64,000 bases of DNA. Origin: Thunnus maccoyii. Its lineage: Eukaryota > Chordata > Actinopteri > Scombriformes > Scombridae. The notes under the pieces are model-generated. The model made no database searches and was not told the origin of the DNA. It worked only from the letters and a program-made list of their open reading frames with translations. Positions 1 through 33,641 of the stretch are shown piece after piece (the stretch's first letter is position 1; every line of letters begins with the position of its first letter). The stretch spans positions 16,394,501 through 16,458,500 of the forward strand of contig NC_056540.1 in assembly GCF_910596095.1 (NCBI RefSeq), in the 5' to 3' direction. The translations under genes were made by a program, and so were the position numbers.

Positions 1-1
1 G

Positions 2-1432
<1,431 letters not shown>

Positions 1433-1622
1433 GTGAGTAAATATTTGTATTTGCTATATATACTATAACTTAAGGCTTACTTTTGTCATTATTGGATATG
1501 AATTGAGCCCACATGAGGATCATTTCAACAAACGTACATATAACATATTCAAAACACTTACATATATTGTGACATTTGGTACTGATCAATTTGGAGTGAT
1601 AAAATGCGTTATTACGCACATT

Positions 1623-1690
1623 CACAGGGTGGCAGTATCTTATCAGTATAGCTTCTAAGAACAGGATACACATGAGTCCGCCCCTTCTAC
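1623..1690 (+). promoter_or_regulatory. Promoter of exon 2: weak CSE and C-rich block
   Basis: CSE-like core GGGTGGCAGTATC at 1627-1639, 245 bp before the ATG at 1868, the same spacing as in the other paralogs. It is the most divergent CSE of the array (GGGTGGCAGT against GGTGTCAGT). A C-rich block (GTCCGCCCCTTC) follows at 1677-1688. No RE1 site is visible in the short interval 1433-1867, and nothing else is recognisable there. Confidence 0.5.
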
Positions 1691-1867
1691 GTTCAGTCTG
1701 GTTACAACATTTAGCTGTCAGTCTTGGAATAACCGCAAGGTGACTATTCTTCTTTCGTGAAACACATTACAAGGATAATTGAATATACGTCATGCTGTAA
1801 TGGATACAAAAATCTAGACAAGTGGATAATTATGGACGCATTTGGATTCGTACTTTTACCCCAAAAC

Positions 1868-4225
<2,358 letters not shown>

Positions 4226-4449
4226 GTAAGACTTTAAAATATCCTAGCCCATTTTGTTTGTGTCTCCTGTACATAAATATACACCCTGAAGACCATTATG
4301 ATTACCAAAAACAACGAACTAATGGACTAAATAATTACCTTCCTCTGTGAAGAAAGTGTTGGGGGAAAAAGTATACTGTATTTGAGTATGCATCTTGCAA
4401 CGAGCTTGCTAATTGAGCACAGGACTATTTAGTTATGTGAAGAGTTGTG

Positions 4450-4470
4450 ATAGCTGTCCAGGGTCCTGAA
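4450..4470 (+). promoter_or_regulatory. RE1/NRSE-like site, exon 3
   Basis: The site reads GCTGTCC then GGTCCTGAA and agrees with the RE1 consensus (complement orientation) at 15 of 21 positions. It is the weakest of the ten main sites. It lies 472 bp before the ATG of the truncated exon 3 and 256 bp before its CSE. Apart from this, 4226-4725 shows nothing recognisable. Confidence 0.5.
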
Positions 4471-4725
4471 ATACATCGGCTTTACTGTTTCCCGGCCAAC
4501 AAGAGTGAATGACTAATGGAATGTTTTGATTTTTTTCATAGTTCTTCATTTGAATGAATACGTAGCTCCTGTAAGTGTTTCGATTATAACATATTGCTAA
4601 TTCAGAACGTTTCAGGCATTTCCGACAGTTTCCAATCTTATTTCTGATCTCTGCAGGTATGCTGACAAAATATATAACTATAATGTAGTATGCATTCATA
4701 CAATTTAAAGTGGTATACAATTCTG

Positions 4726-4780
4726 TCCTCTTGGTGTCACTATAATATCATCGAGGCCATACAAGAGTTCGTCCCTCCCC
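4726..4780 (+). promoter_or_regulatory. Promoter of exon 3: CSE and C-rich block
   Basis: CSE core CTTGGTGTCACTAT at 4730-4743, 216 bp before the ATG at 4942, followed by GTCCCTCCCC at 4771-4780. It is closely similar to the exon 4 promoter, including the spacing to the C-rich block. The promoter therefore looks intact although the coding exon has lost most of its ectodomain. Confidence 0.75.
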
Positions 4781-4941
4781 TGAAAAAGCTTTTGTTTGGT
4801 ACCTCAAAGCATTTGACGTAAGCATGCCAGTCGGATTAGACCGTGTGGTGCGTTTTTCTAAAGATGCGATATTAAACTGTACGGGTATGGATAACTGATC
4901 ATTCATAGAAACAGACACCTGCGTGTTAATGATCTTTGATA

Positions 4942-5571
4942 ATGATGGGGAGCGTAAGACGGTCAAGTGACTACTGTTGGTTTGCTATTTATTTGTCTCT
5001 TTCGCTGCTGTTTTTCGGAGAGCAGGCTGTGGCTGAATTAAGGTATTCGATTCCAGAGGAGGTGAAAGAAGGAACTGTTGTTGGAAATGTTGCGAGGGAT
5101 CTTGGTTTAGACAAACCATCTTTGATTGAACGACGGTTCCGTGTTGTGTCTGGATATAAGGATAAATTTTTTGAGGTGAACGTTTCTCTCTCAGCAACAG
5201 CTACTGTGATTGTCAAACTTGTGGAGCCCAAAGAGGCTTTTGCAGCTTCTGATGTTAAAAGTGCAACTAAGGATGATGAGGAGAGTAATGTGACTTTTTA
5301 TCTGATGATAACTTTGGGCTCAGTTTCAGTACTTTTTCTCATCAGTATCATCGTGCTGATTGCAATGCAGTGCTCCAAAACTACAGACTATACTTCTAAA
5401 TATCTACAAGAAACAAATTATGATGGGACACTGTGTCACAGCATCCAGTACAGATCCGGAGACAAGCGGTACATGTTAGTTGGACCCAGAATGAGTATAG
5501 GATCTACTATAGTTCCGGGCAGCCATGCCAATACTCTGGTGGCTCCTGACAGGAGGAGAACATCTGTAGAG
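4942..5571 (+). CDS. Truncated Pcdh alpha-type variable exon 3 (in-frame internal deletion)
   Basis: 210 codons, against about 785 in paralogs. The start is one of two adjacent ATGs (4942 or 4945). The product keeps a signal peptide (SLSLLFFGEQAVA), the first ~45 residues of EC1 up to FFEVN, then jumps to [12 protein letters not shown] in late EC6, followed by the acidic stalk, membrane helix and full tail. Measured on exon 4, the missing part is 1725 bp, exactly 575 codons, with AAC shared at both edges, which fits a microhomology deletion. All calcium linkers and the CX5C loop are gone, so adhesion is not expected. The frame, donor (GTAAGC), CSE and RE1-like site are kept, so a small membrane protein with the Pcdh tail could be made. 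It is either a pseudogene in the making or a tail-only decoy; the sequence cannot decide. Confidence 0.85.
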
Positions 5572-6261
5572 GTAAGCCTTCAATATGTATTGCTGCTTAC
5601 AAAGAAATGTTTTGAATAACACTGTGGTTTACAAGGACATGTTTGCCCTAAAATCCCATTGCATAGTGACCAAGACTACTACAGTTCCCATTAAATACAA
5701 ACAACAAACAACTTTGAGGAATTACTATGCTTTCTGTTGATATTACATAAGGTTTGTGGAATTCTGTTGTCTGAGACAGCATTTTGAACCTAATGTCATA
5801 ACTGTTCAACATATATGTCAGCGTGTACTCGGTTTCCGTGAGAGGTGATTTAACTTTGCCAGTCAGCATACAATAATGTTGGATTCAGCTCCCTGGTTCT
5901 GTTTGCTTAGCTCTTCACAACCTTTGGCTAGATTATGCAAACAGTTATACTCTCAAAGCCATTATGAGTACTAGAAGTGTTTCTGTTTTTAATGAAAAAA
6001 TAAAACATTTATTTCCCAGTGAGAAGAACTACAAAACTTACATCTTTGGGATTGAGGTGTGTGTTTGGGAGGGTGTTGGTAAAGTTAATTTTTGGTCAGT
6101 TTTAGCAATTACCTTCAAAAATTACTAAGATATTGATAAAATATTTTAAAGTAAAGTGCTATAAGATGTGGTTGATTGTAAGTATTTATATACATTATGT
6201 AAGAGGCATAATAATTAAGCACCTAAATTCTGTGGTTAAGTTCAGAAAAGTTCTGTTTGTG
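5572..6261 (+). other. Intergenic, exon 3 to exon 4
   Basis: AT-rich DNA with scattered stops in all frames. No gene, RNA or repeat family recognised. A purine-rich AT stretch at about 6460-6512, downstream of the RE1 site, is low complexity. Confidence 0.6.
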
Positions 6262-6282
6262 ATCGCTGTCCATGGTGCTGAA
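6262..6282 (+). promoter_or_regulatory. RE1/NRSE-like site, exon 4
   Basis: CGCTGTCCATGGTGCTGAA at its core; 18 of 21 consensus positions. It lies 648 bp before the ATG and 418 bp before the CSE, the widest spacing of the set. Confidence 0.75.
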
Positions 6283-6699
6283 ATTCAAAGGTCATACTAA
6301 TGTCAAGCGAAAAGTAGAGCAAAGCAGAGTAAACATGGTAAAATAAGTAGGCTAGTATATTCCAGAAACCCTTGTTTGTATACCACGTAAGAGTTTCAAC
6401 TATTTATAACCTTTTTGTGCATATTAAATCTCATCTATTGTCCTTTTTCGTGTGTATAGCATAGAGGGAGAGAGAAAGAATAATAAAAAGAAAGAAAAAT
6501 AAAAAAAACGCATAATAAGGATGTAACCATAAGAACCTTGGAGTCTTTTAAATGGTTGTGAACTGTTTGTGATCATGATGGTTTTCACGACCAGCGTCTT
6601 CTCAGCTTTTTTTTGATATCCCCAGATGTATTTCAAAACTAATCTATACAGTATAACCTACTGTAGTATACAATTTTAACTAAATTGTGTAAAGTGTTG

Positions 6700-6754
6700 T
6701 CCTCTTGGTGTCACTGTTACACCAATAAGGCCATGAAGGACTCAGTCCCTCCTC
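6700..6754 (+). promoter_or_regulatory. Promoter of exon 4: CSE and C-rich block
   Basis: CSE core CTTGGTGTCACTGT at 6704-6717, 230 bp before the ATG at 6930, then CAGTCCCTCCTC at 6743-6754. The block is nearly superimposable on the exon 3 promoter, including an AAAGCTTTTG string just downstream in both. Confidence 0.8.
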
Positions 6755-6929
6755 TAACAAAGCTTTTGTCTACCGCCTCACGACTTAGGATGCATTCAAT
6801 TTAAACATGCAAGTCGCATGAGGATCTGTGGCGTTTTCTCTAAACATGCGATACTCGCCCGGCTGATGTAAAGAATTATTTGTTGCAGAAACGGGCTGGA
6901 GTGTGTACAGTGTGTGTTTTTGGATAAGG

Positions 6930-9284
<2,355 letters not shown>

Positions 9285-9459
9285 GTAAGCTGTGTTACAA
9301 GGTTTTATTTTTGCTACTTAATGCGGGTAGTGCTGTCTTTTTTTACGAGCTAATATGTGCAGTATGTGTGCTTCTTCATGAATTCGGCATTATTATTTTA
9401 AATGAGCTAAACCATAAACTGTGTTATATTTGGGGAGGAACAAATTAACTGGAAAGTGA

Positions 9460-9540
9460 TCACTTGGTGTCAGTATGTGAGCAGAAAAGTGTTTCAAGAG
9501 AAGCCCTTTGTCAGAGATATGGGTCCTCCCCTTTGTGGGA
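9460..9540 (+). promoter_or_regulatory. Promoter of exon 5: CSE and C-rich block
   Basis: CSE core CACTTGGTGTCAGTAT at 9461-9476, 252 bp before the ATG at 9712, followed by GGGTCCTCCCC near 9521-9531. The whole interval 9285-9711 is only 427 bp and I see no RE1 site in it. Confidence 0.75.
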
Positions 9541-9711
9541 TGGGTTTTCACATTTCAGTACCGGATGGATCCTTTACACTCGCAGCGAACATTCAGCATC
9601 TGTAATTTTGATAATGCACTAGTGACAATGCATATTATTTTAGGATGTTTTAGAATTTGGTGAAGGAGTTGTTATTCTGAATCACATGGAAAACATTTTT
9701 ATCTGATAATT

Positions 9712-12069
<2,358 letters not shown>

Positions 12070-12277
12070 GTAAGAAGTTTATAACTCTGTACAAATTACT
12101 GGAGGAGTGTCTATTGCCTTTTTTACCGTGACAAAACATTTGATAATTAATATTTATAGTGAGTAATGGAAGTCCTTGTGTTTAACATAATTGTTTTGGC
12201 CTGGAAACGTTTTTACGTGGTTGACGTCTTCCCCTGACCACGCTTCTGTATTCCATACCTTTGTAAAAAATGCACTT

Positions 12278-12298
12278 GTCACTGTCCGTGGTGCTGAA
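12278..12298 (+). promoter_or_regulatory. RE1/NRSE-like site, exon 6
   Basis: CACTGTCCGTGGTGCTGAA core; 19 of 21 consensus positions, among the best here. It lies 434 bp before the ATG and 170 bp before the CSE. The preceding interval 12070-12277 shows nothing else. Confidence 0.78.
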
Positions 12299-12467
12299 GC
12301 TTGACGTAGCAGCTAAAATCTTACACGGAGGGATAAGAGTGATGTAAACTATCATGCTTTATTAGCACAGTAATTAATAACATTCACTGCTTGACCAGAA
12401 TCGATATTTCAAATGTCTTGAGTTTGAATATTGTAAATCTATGCATATTTTCAGTCTCAGGAAAAAA

Positions 12468-12530
12468 CGCAAGGTGTCAGTATATGAACACAGTGATAGC
12501 ACCTCCGTTTATTTTTGTGGTCCCACCCCC
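12468..12530 (+). promoter_or_regulatory. Promoter of exon 6: CSE and C-rich block
   Basis: CSE CGCAAGGTGTCAGTAT at 12468-12483, 264 bp before the ATG at 12732, then GTCCCACCCCC at 12520-12530. Confidence 0.78.
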
Positions 12531-12731
12531 TTTGTCGACTTATCATTCAGTCTTCGCCGGAATCAGTCGACCAAGGGCATCACATCAGTGGTTTTACGTG
12601 CATCAATAACATTGCTTTTCATGGATCAATACATTTTCCGGGCTTTTTAATGAGCGTGTGGCGAAGGAAAGGGGATTTTGTTCCTTGACCGGAGGATTAT
12701 TCTTAGTTTTGTTACTGCAAGTAACAAAAAA

Positions 12732-15092
<2,361 letters not shown>

Positions 15093-15649
15093 GTAAGACT
15101 TTAAAAACAAAGTTTTATACAATATGTTTACAAGCATTTAGTTCTATGTTAGCCTTTTGCTTGAAGTTTTCTTCCTAAAATGTCTCTACAGCCTTTTGCT
15201 TAGGGAACAGTGCCTTATATAACTCACAACAAACTCAAAAATATAATACTTCTTGTTAAGTGTGTGGCTTTCTTGTATGTATTCCAATTAGTTTGTTTGA
15301 GTTGACTGTTACAAATGATACAATTAATTACTGTAATAGTTTTAAATGCCTTAAAGGGTTTTACTGCAACATTTGCTAAAGTAGATGCGATTTTTAATAT
15401 GTGAATGGTGCTTGTATCATATGTTCTAGAGTAATGTATTCCAGTGGCTTTATTGTCTCAGTTTGTCTGAAATGTAAGCACAAAGACAAAGGCTGCAACA
15501 TCTGCTTAGGTCATTCACTGTAGTCAAATGGTCAAAGCCGATCAGTTTTAAGTTTTTTTTATTAATGCGGGAATGTATTGCCTCTTTACATTTTAAAGTG
15601 GTGTTTGATCTGGTAAAATTTCTCTAATATGTGTAAATAACAATTATAA
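15093..15649 (+). other. Intergenic, exon 6 to exon 7
   Basis: AT-rich, no gene, repeat or RE1 site recognised, although at about 810 bp in total the exon 6 to 7 interval is long enough to hold an RE1. Confidence 0.6.
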
Positions 15650-15710
15650 CGCTTGGTGTCAGTGTAGTTCAGTATTCCAATGCATTGAGCAGGATTTTAC
15701 GTCACGGGCT
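15650..15710 (+). promoter_or_regulatory. Promoter of exon 7: CSE with intact CGCT core
   Basis: CGCTTGGTGTCAGTGT at 15650-15665, 253 bp before the ATG at 15903. This is the only CSE in the window with the CGCT core known from mammalian Pcdh promoters; most copies here read CGCATGGTG. A CRE-like TTACGTCACG follows at 15698-15707. Confidence 0.85.
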
Positions 15711-15902
15711 TTATCTGAACCGATGCCTTGAATCTTTCTCAAATGGCATAGGGAGCTGTATCGGGATTGGCAGCAACGAGTTTGTTTTATTATCATCAGT
15801 TTTTGTAAAAGCAGACATTGAGGATCGTTCAGGACCATGACGCATTAAGTCTCGTTAATAATACAGCGCATTTGATGGACTATTCATTTTCATCAGCAAG
15901 TC

Positions 15903-18263
<2,361 letters not shown>

Positions 18264-18876
18264 GTAAGACATATTTAAGTGCAAACTGTGAGGTGACTTA
18301 CTATATTATTTGTTTACTAAAGATATCAACTATAGTTCCCTGGGGAATGTTTTGCATAGCATGGCATCCAATCTGCTGGTTTCCCTGGCACTTATGACCC
18401 GATGTTATTTTTATGGCTCATATTTATCAGAGCAACAGATGATAATTAAAGTTGACTTGAATAGTAAAACAGCACTTAATTTCTTAAATTCTTAAAAACC
18501 ATTTTGCTTTATCACCATCTGTACAAGACAAAATTGTTTGACATTCTCTTGGGCCATGACATTAACAATGCTTGTGGCTCTTTTATTTTGCTTCTCTATT
18601 GTGTGGTTATGTTTAAATGTTTATACTAGCTCTGTAATTTAAAATTGCGTAAGAGCAAATATAATTTCACTTTTTTCCGTGTGCTGCGTCAACACTCACT
18701 CCACTTAACCATGAACGACATATGATAAAATATTAGGCTATACCATCCCATAGAATTACAAGAACACCATGGCAGTGTGAAAAATCTGATCAAGTCGACA
18801 CAGCCCTATTAAAAAGACCTGAAAAGATGTAATACTGCCATAGACGATGTGATATACTGAAGTGCAACACGTGGCG
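18264..18876 (+). other. Intergenic, exon 7 to exon 8
   Basis: AT-rich. A short open frame at 18310-18495 shows no Pcdh features and looks random. Nothing else recognised. Confidence 0.6.
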
Positions 18877-18897
18877 ATCGCTGTCCTTGGTGCTGAC
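18877..18897 (+). promoter_or_regulatory. RE1/NRSE-like site, exon 8
   Basis: CGCTGTCCTTGGTGCTGAC core; 17 of 21 consensus positions. It lies 571 bp before the ATG and 308 bp before the CSE. The bases between the two show nothing else. Confidence 0.7.
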
Positions 18898-19204
18898 GTG
18901 TTGGCTTCGTTTGTGTAATACACATCAAAGCAAACAATATCGTTATGACATTATCTTAATTTATACAATAATAATAACATGGTAAAACAACAATTGCTCG
19001 TGGGATATAGAATCTTTAAAACATATTTTCTTTTCTATTTCTGAAAGACGGTTTGTGGTCGCTTGTTTACAGAGAAGGAGTAACCTGGTGAAGTCCTTCT
19101 ACACTCGACTAACTTTGCTGAGAGGTTCGCTATGACTAAAAACCAAACTGCCATTGACCTAATGTGCTATATATCCTTCACATTTTCTGCAATGAGAATT
19201 TGAG

Positions 19205-19285
19205 TCGCATGGTGTCAGTGTAATCTAAAAGGTCCGCATTACACGACATCATGTCGTCATTGCTTTTTGGTTCCACCTCTTGACA
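19205..19285 (+). promoter_or_regulatory. Promoter of exon 8: CSE and CRE-like/CCACCTC block
   Basis: CSE TCGCATGGTGTCAGTGT at 19205-19221, 263 bp before the ATG at 19468. A second block at 19252-19285 reads TGTCGTCATTGC then GGTTCCACCTCTTGACA; it recurs at the same place in exons 9-12 and looks like a CRE-type half-site plus a C-rich box. Confidence 0.82.
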
Positions 19286-19467
19286 GTATTCCCACTCTGA
19301 CACTGGCAGGATCGTTTGTGTGCTTATTCTGTGAAAATGGCCCGTTTGCCATAACCTTTGCGTAATAGGAAGTAAATCAATATTTGTATATTGGGAAGTG
19401 TTGGATTCTGTCCTTACAACGCTGTTATTGTTCTTGTGATGGATTACTGATGTTTTCTGGTTTAACC

Positions 19468-21825
<2,358 letters not shown>

Positions 21826-22363
21826 GTAAGGCATATTAAATCAAGCTATTTTCCTAGAGAGATTTTTTTAGTAAAATTTGTGAAGTATCTGTTGACAAAT
21901 TTGTTTGTTTGTCTATTTACTGCACATATACTTCACCTTATGCTCTCCACGGGCTTGGCATGGATTTAAAAAGTTTGGCATTGGATCCGTTGATTACTCT
22001 TTGCATTTCCTTAGACACTTTGAACCATTGTCGTATTAACGACACACCTCCTTTTTCCCGGCCTGCAATTTCTCTCGTTCCAGTGACGAACGCCTGCTTT
22101 CTTTTCTTTTTTTTAAACAATGTTATGTCGTTTTTTCAGTAGTTAATCGACAATCTTTTTCTACTGCCTTTTTCAGCGTTTAAAACGCAGGTGAAACTGT
22201 CCATTGACTTGTTGCTCGTTCGTAATGTGATTATTCAGGGGGAAAAAGCACGGGCATAGTATCGCAGCCTTGGGGGGAAAAAGTGTTATATTGTTAACTA
22301 ATAAACTTGAAATGGAAGGATAACTATCAAGAAATGTAGTTGGACAGATTAAGGTCAGTTGTG
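21826..22363 (+). other. Intergenic, exon 8 to exon 9
   Basis: No gene or repeat recognised. The exon 8 frame stays open to about 21969 past its donor, which matters only for an unspliced transcript. Confidence 0.6.
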
Positions 22364-22384
22364 ATCGCTGTCCATGGTGCTGAA
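22364..22384 (+). promoter_or_regulatory. RE1/NRSE-like site, exon 9
   Basis: Identical over 21 bp to the exon 4 site (18 of 21 consensus positions). It lies 540 bp before the ATG and 295 bp before the CSE. Confidence 0.76.
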
Positions 22385-22678
22385 CCGGTTTGAACTCATT
22401 TCCGAGTACGTTCATAAAATGCATGAATCTCAGTTTTTTTTTATTCATACCACTTGATCTTATGAAATAAATTCCCACGTGTTATGCAGAATTTTCTAAA
22501 TGTTTTCATCAGCTTTGTTCCCTACCTTTATTTAAAGGAGATGTTGTGTTGAACGAGCAGCCTAAACATCAATTTTCATTCACCTGACTATTTTTTGAAC
22601 ATTGTTTGGCGATCCAGAACAACGTACAATTCAGCAAAAGTGTTATTGTCTTTTGATTTTCTGCAGTGAGAACTTAGA

Positions 22679-22755
22679 TCGCATGGTGTCAGTGTAATAG
22701 GAAAAGTCAGCGGTAAGAGGTTGTCGTCATTGCATTTTGGTTCCACCTCTTGATA
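22679..22755 (+). promoter_or_regulatory. Promoter of exon 9: CSE and CRE-like/CCACCTC block
   Basis: CSE TCGCATGGTGTCAGTGT at 22679-22695, 245 bp before the ATG at 22924, and TGTCGTCATTGC...GGTTCCACCTCTTGAT at 22722-22755. A TTTTCTGCAGTGAGAA string just before the CSE recurs before exons 10 and 11. Confidence 0.82.
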
Positions 22756-22923
22756 GCGTCCTCAACGCGATATTGTCACAGTCGTTTCTAAGCTTACTGC
22801 TGCTTGGACTCATGTCTGTCATTTTGGAAAGAGGATGAATATTTTCTTATATGGAAGAGTTGGATGCTGTCATTATAACGCGGTTCTTTTTGCTGAGGAC
22901 AACTTGTGATTTCGGGATTAACC

Positions 22924-25281
<2,358 letters not shown>

Positions 25282-26317
25282 GTAAGGCAGTTTTAGAAAA
25301 GCTTTTTTTTTCCTCATAGAATTACATCCATATTCAAGTACTGGGCACTTACACAAAATATGTTTTGGGGAAACCTACATGTTCATAATCAATATATCAG
25401 TCAAAACTTTAATATTCGACAAACAATACCTGCAAAACTGTTCACTTTGAATGTTATTGGCCGATACGTTTACATTAGCATATTAAACAAATAACGTGCA
25501 AAATTTCACTTCCAACGTTACAAATTGTTAGTCCACGTTTTAAAATCTTCTCCTACACAAATTGTCAAGGCATTGTTAAGTTCTGGCATATAATAAAGAT
25601 ACTTGGTTGAGATAAGCAAAACATTGTGCTCCTGTACTGACAGTAACTCTTGTCAGTGAATATATATCCGTTTCCATATTCCAGATTAGTTGCACGTGAG
25701 GTAAATTAGTAGCAGTGGGGTTGGTTTTTTTTTTTTTAAAAAACACAAAAAAAACCCGCTTGATTTGTTTGTTTACTACACATATACCGAATCCTGTGGT
25801 TTCATGGGGCCTTGGTATGGTTTTGCATGGTATGGCTGTCCCGATCTCTCTTCAATACGGGTTTTACTTTGCGCACTGTTTTCCATTTTGCACTTCTTGT
25901 AGACCAAGCAACTTCGGTGCTTCTTATAGGTCTTTATGTTACAAAGTTCGTTCTTCCATCAATTTATTGCATTTGTTTTCATACAGTAGTTTTTGCACAC
26001 TTTTGGGACATTTAAAATTTGCGGGAGTAATTACCATGTGGTTATTCTTCAGTTGTTGTTTGCACGTAATTACATGACGATTATGATGACTGATTTCAGA
26101 TACAAGAGCGTTTTGCATCAGCAGTATCACCACACCACACCCATACTCAGCCACTGACAACACATATTGCTAAGTCTCTCGTAGAAATGTGTTCAACGTG
26201 GCAGCATTTTAAAAAGAAAGTACGCTGGAGTTTATCGTGTATTATTGGACGATACATTTGATATAGCATGTTAACACTTTCAGAAAATGTAGCTAGACTT
26301 AACTGTAGTCAGCGGTA
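25282..26317 (+). other. Intergenic, exon 9 to exon 10
   Basis: About 1 kb of AT-rich DNA with a T then A homopolymer patch near 25727-25756. Short open frames here (for example 25715-26077) have no recognisable features. Nothing else seen. Confidence 0.6.
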
Positions 26318-26338
26318 ATCCCTGTCCATGGTGCTGAA
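26318..26338 (+). promoter_or_regulatory. RE1/NRSE-like site, exon 10
   Basis: CCCTGTCCATGGTGCTGAA core; 17 of 21 consensus positions, with C in place of the usual G before CTGTCC. It lies 594 bp before the ATG and 331 bp before the CSE. Confidence 0.7.
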
Positions 26339-26668
26339 AGTGTTTGGTTTCATGTTCCAATCTGTTCATAAAAGACAATTCACATCAAATCACAAAATGA
26401 CATGATCTCAATGATTTAATGCAAACAATTTAATGATATTAAATACACAATATTCACAAGTGTTATACTGAATACTAAGAACCTTGGAGAGGCTTTTATT
26501 TCTCACTTCATTTGGAGGGAATTTTGAGTTAGCTTTTTTTCTCTCAACGGGAGTCCACCTTCCAATTACTTGATTATGTTTGGTCAGAGATTCGCGGTAA
26601 CTAAGGAATTTTTACTATTTATTTGATGTGCTATAAACCCTTTGAATTTTCTGCAGTGCGACGTTAGG

Positions 26669-26747
26669 TCGCATGGTGTCAGTGAAAGGTAAAAAGTCAG
26701 CAGTACACGAGCTTGTCGTCATTGCACTTCAGTTCCTCCTTTTGACA
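26669..26747 (+). promoter_or_regulatory. Promoter of exon 10: CSE and CRE-like block
   Basis: CSE TCGCATGGTGTCAGTG at 26669-26684, 263 bp before the ATG at 26932; second block TGTCGTCATTGCAC at 26714-26727 with a changed C-rich box (GTTCCTCCTTTTGACA). Confidence 0.8.
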
Positions 26748-26931
26748 ACGTTCACTTCGACATTAGCACGATCGTTTCTGAGCTTACTGTCGCCTTTGTG
26801 AAAACCCTGTTTGCCACCACTGATTTCTCTTGGAAGAGAGTGAATATTTACATAGAAAAAAGTGCTGGACTCGGCTTTTACAACGTAGATATTGTTCTTG
26901 TGATGGATTACGGATTTTTTCGGATTTAACC

Positions 26932-29289
<2,358 letters not shown>

Positions 29290-30229
29290 GTAAGGCAGTT
29301 TTAAACAAGTGTTTTTCCCCCAAATAATTACCTCCATGTTCAGGTATTGGACACTTATAGCAACCATGTTTTGGGGAAGCCTACATGTTCATAATCAATA
29401 TATCAGTTACAACTTCCATATTCATCAAACAAAACCTACATAATCTTCACTTTTAACATTATTAGCTGATACATTTATAATGGACGTATCTGAAAAGCTT
29501 CCCCTCTTCAAATTGAATGCAAAAACATCGTGATCATTGTTAAGCAAGAAAAGAAGCTAATGAAGAACATAAATTCATATTTCAGTTTAGTTGCTTTTGA
29601 ACATAATTTTTAGCAGATAGGCTTAATTATATATGAAAGCTGCTGCATGTCTGATGACTATTGTATGTTTGTTTTTTTACCACACTGTATGCTTTCCTGG
29701 GCCCTTGGTGTGTGTTTACAAATTATGTTATTGGGTCCCTTGGTTACTCTCCAGTTTCCTTTGACAAGTTTGATGCCATGCCCTTTAAGGACATATTTTC
29801 TTTAATTAAATAAAAGGATAACCTGGACTGCTTTATATAAACAGCGAAACAGACTAAAACGCTTACAATCTTTATTTTCATACTGTCTACCTACTTCTCA
29901 TTTTTTATACTTATTGAATATTTAGAAACTAATATGAAACTAACTGTACATCTTCATTTTATCCTGCCTAATTAGATGAGGATACTCATTCTTGAAGCAA
30001 ACAAGAGCTGATTGATTTTACACGTGTTTGCTCTATCAGCACGCCTTTATTATACCTAAATCACACTGAGCCATAGGCAACACGACATGAAAACCACGAA
30101 GCGGAAGTATGGGTAAGGTAACACAGCATGGAAAGATTTAAATAACCTGTTGTTCATCTTGTATTACTAACAAAGTTGAAATGGAATACTATCACCACAT
30201 GAAGCTGGTCAGAAGTAAAGTTAGTGGTA
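29290..30229 (+). other. Intergenic, exon 10 to exon 11
   Basis: AT-rich. The first ~150 bp (a run of Ts, CCATGTTCAGGTATTGG, TTTTGGGG, CCTACATGTTCATAATCAATATATCAG) repeats in diverged form the start of the exon 9 to 10 interval (25296-25400), so the two downstream flanks are duplicates. Nothing else recognised. Confidence 0.6.
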
Positions 30230-30250
30230 ATCGCTGTCCGTGGTGCTGAA
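30230..30250 (+). promoter_or_regulatory. RE1/NRSE-like site, exon 11
   Basis: CGCTGTCCGTGGTGCTGAA core; 19 of 21 consensus positions, all mismatches in the first two bases. It lies 601 bp before the ATG and 340 bp before the CSE. Confidence 0.8.
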
Positions 30251-30589
30251 CATGCTTGCTCCCATTTACCAGCATGTGTTCATGAGTTGTAACTGATTTA
30301 TCAACTTAGTAGTGTTATCTCAGTGTTATAATTCATACAACTTAATCAAGTGAAATAAACATATCCCCACGTGGTACACAAAATCTTCTCAACATTTTGA
30401 AAAGTTTTTTTTTAATTTTTTTTGACGAATGTTTTGTGTTAAGAGTGAACAGCCTCCTCTTCTATTTTCATTCACCCCACTATTTTTGGGTTCTGTTTCG
30501 AGATAAATAAAAGCAGAACAAACACGAAAATAATCTATAATTCAACCAATATGCTACTAGTTTTTGATTTTCTGCAGTGTGAATTTAGA

Positions 30590-30667
30590 TCGCAAGGTGT
30601 CAGTGTTATAGAAAAAGGAAGCCTTGCACGAGCTTGTCGTCATTGTACTGTGGTTCCACCTCTTGAT
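30590..30667 (+). promoter_or_regulatory. Promoter of exon 11: CSE and CRE-like/CCACCTC block
   Basis: CSE TCGCAAGGTGTCAGTGT at 30590-30606, 261 bp before the ATG at 30851; TGTCGTCATTG then GGTTCCACCTCTTGAT at 30635-30667. Confidence 0.82.
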
Positions 30668-30850
30668 CGCGTCCTCAGTTGGATTTTAACACAGTCGTTT
30701 CTGAGCTTATACTGCTGCCTTTGGAAATACTCTATTTGCGCTCATGTCTGCAATGTAGGATGACTATTTCCATGAACGAAAGTGTTGGATACGATCACTG
30801 TAATGCAGTTTTGTTCTTGTGAATGATTACTGGTGATATCGGGTTTTACC

Positions 30851-33208
<2,358 letters not shown>

Positions 33209-33620
33209 GTAAGACAGTTTTTTTGTGAAAACCCTGTCTTGTTTACGCTGGCAGTGTTATTAATTTATTTGTTCATTAATTAGTTAAGTCAACCATCCAC
33301 TACATGTACTACATGTGTACTGTTTGCTTTGTGCTGATATAATTTTGTGGAGTAGGACACTTCGGTTTTCAGTTGCAATTTGGTCATACTATCCTTTTGA
33401 GCATAGTTGCTGTAACTATAATAACAGTTGTTAACATATGTTTACGCAAACTCATCCGTTTGTTATTTAGTCTCCTGCTTTTTCACTACTGTGAAAAACA
33501 CATATCAGTATTACAGTTGTAGTCACATTAACACAGACTACAACGTGATTTGAGCTGTCGGGCTTCTGTGATGTAATATAATCTGAAACTCATGGCTGGG
33601 CCCAATTATATCTGGCGTTA
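33209..33620 (+). other. Intergenic, exon 11 to exon 12
   Basis: Nothing recognised beyond the splice donor. Confidence 0.6.
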
Positions 33621-33641
33621 TACGCTGTCCATGGTGCTGAT
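33621..33641 (+). promoter_or_regulatory. RE1/NRSE-like site, exon 12
   Basis: CGCTGTCCATGGTGCTGAT core; 17 of 21 consensus positions. It lies 608 bp before the ATG and 351 bp before the CSE. Confidence 0.72.
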
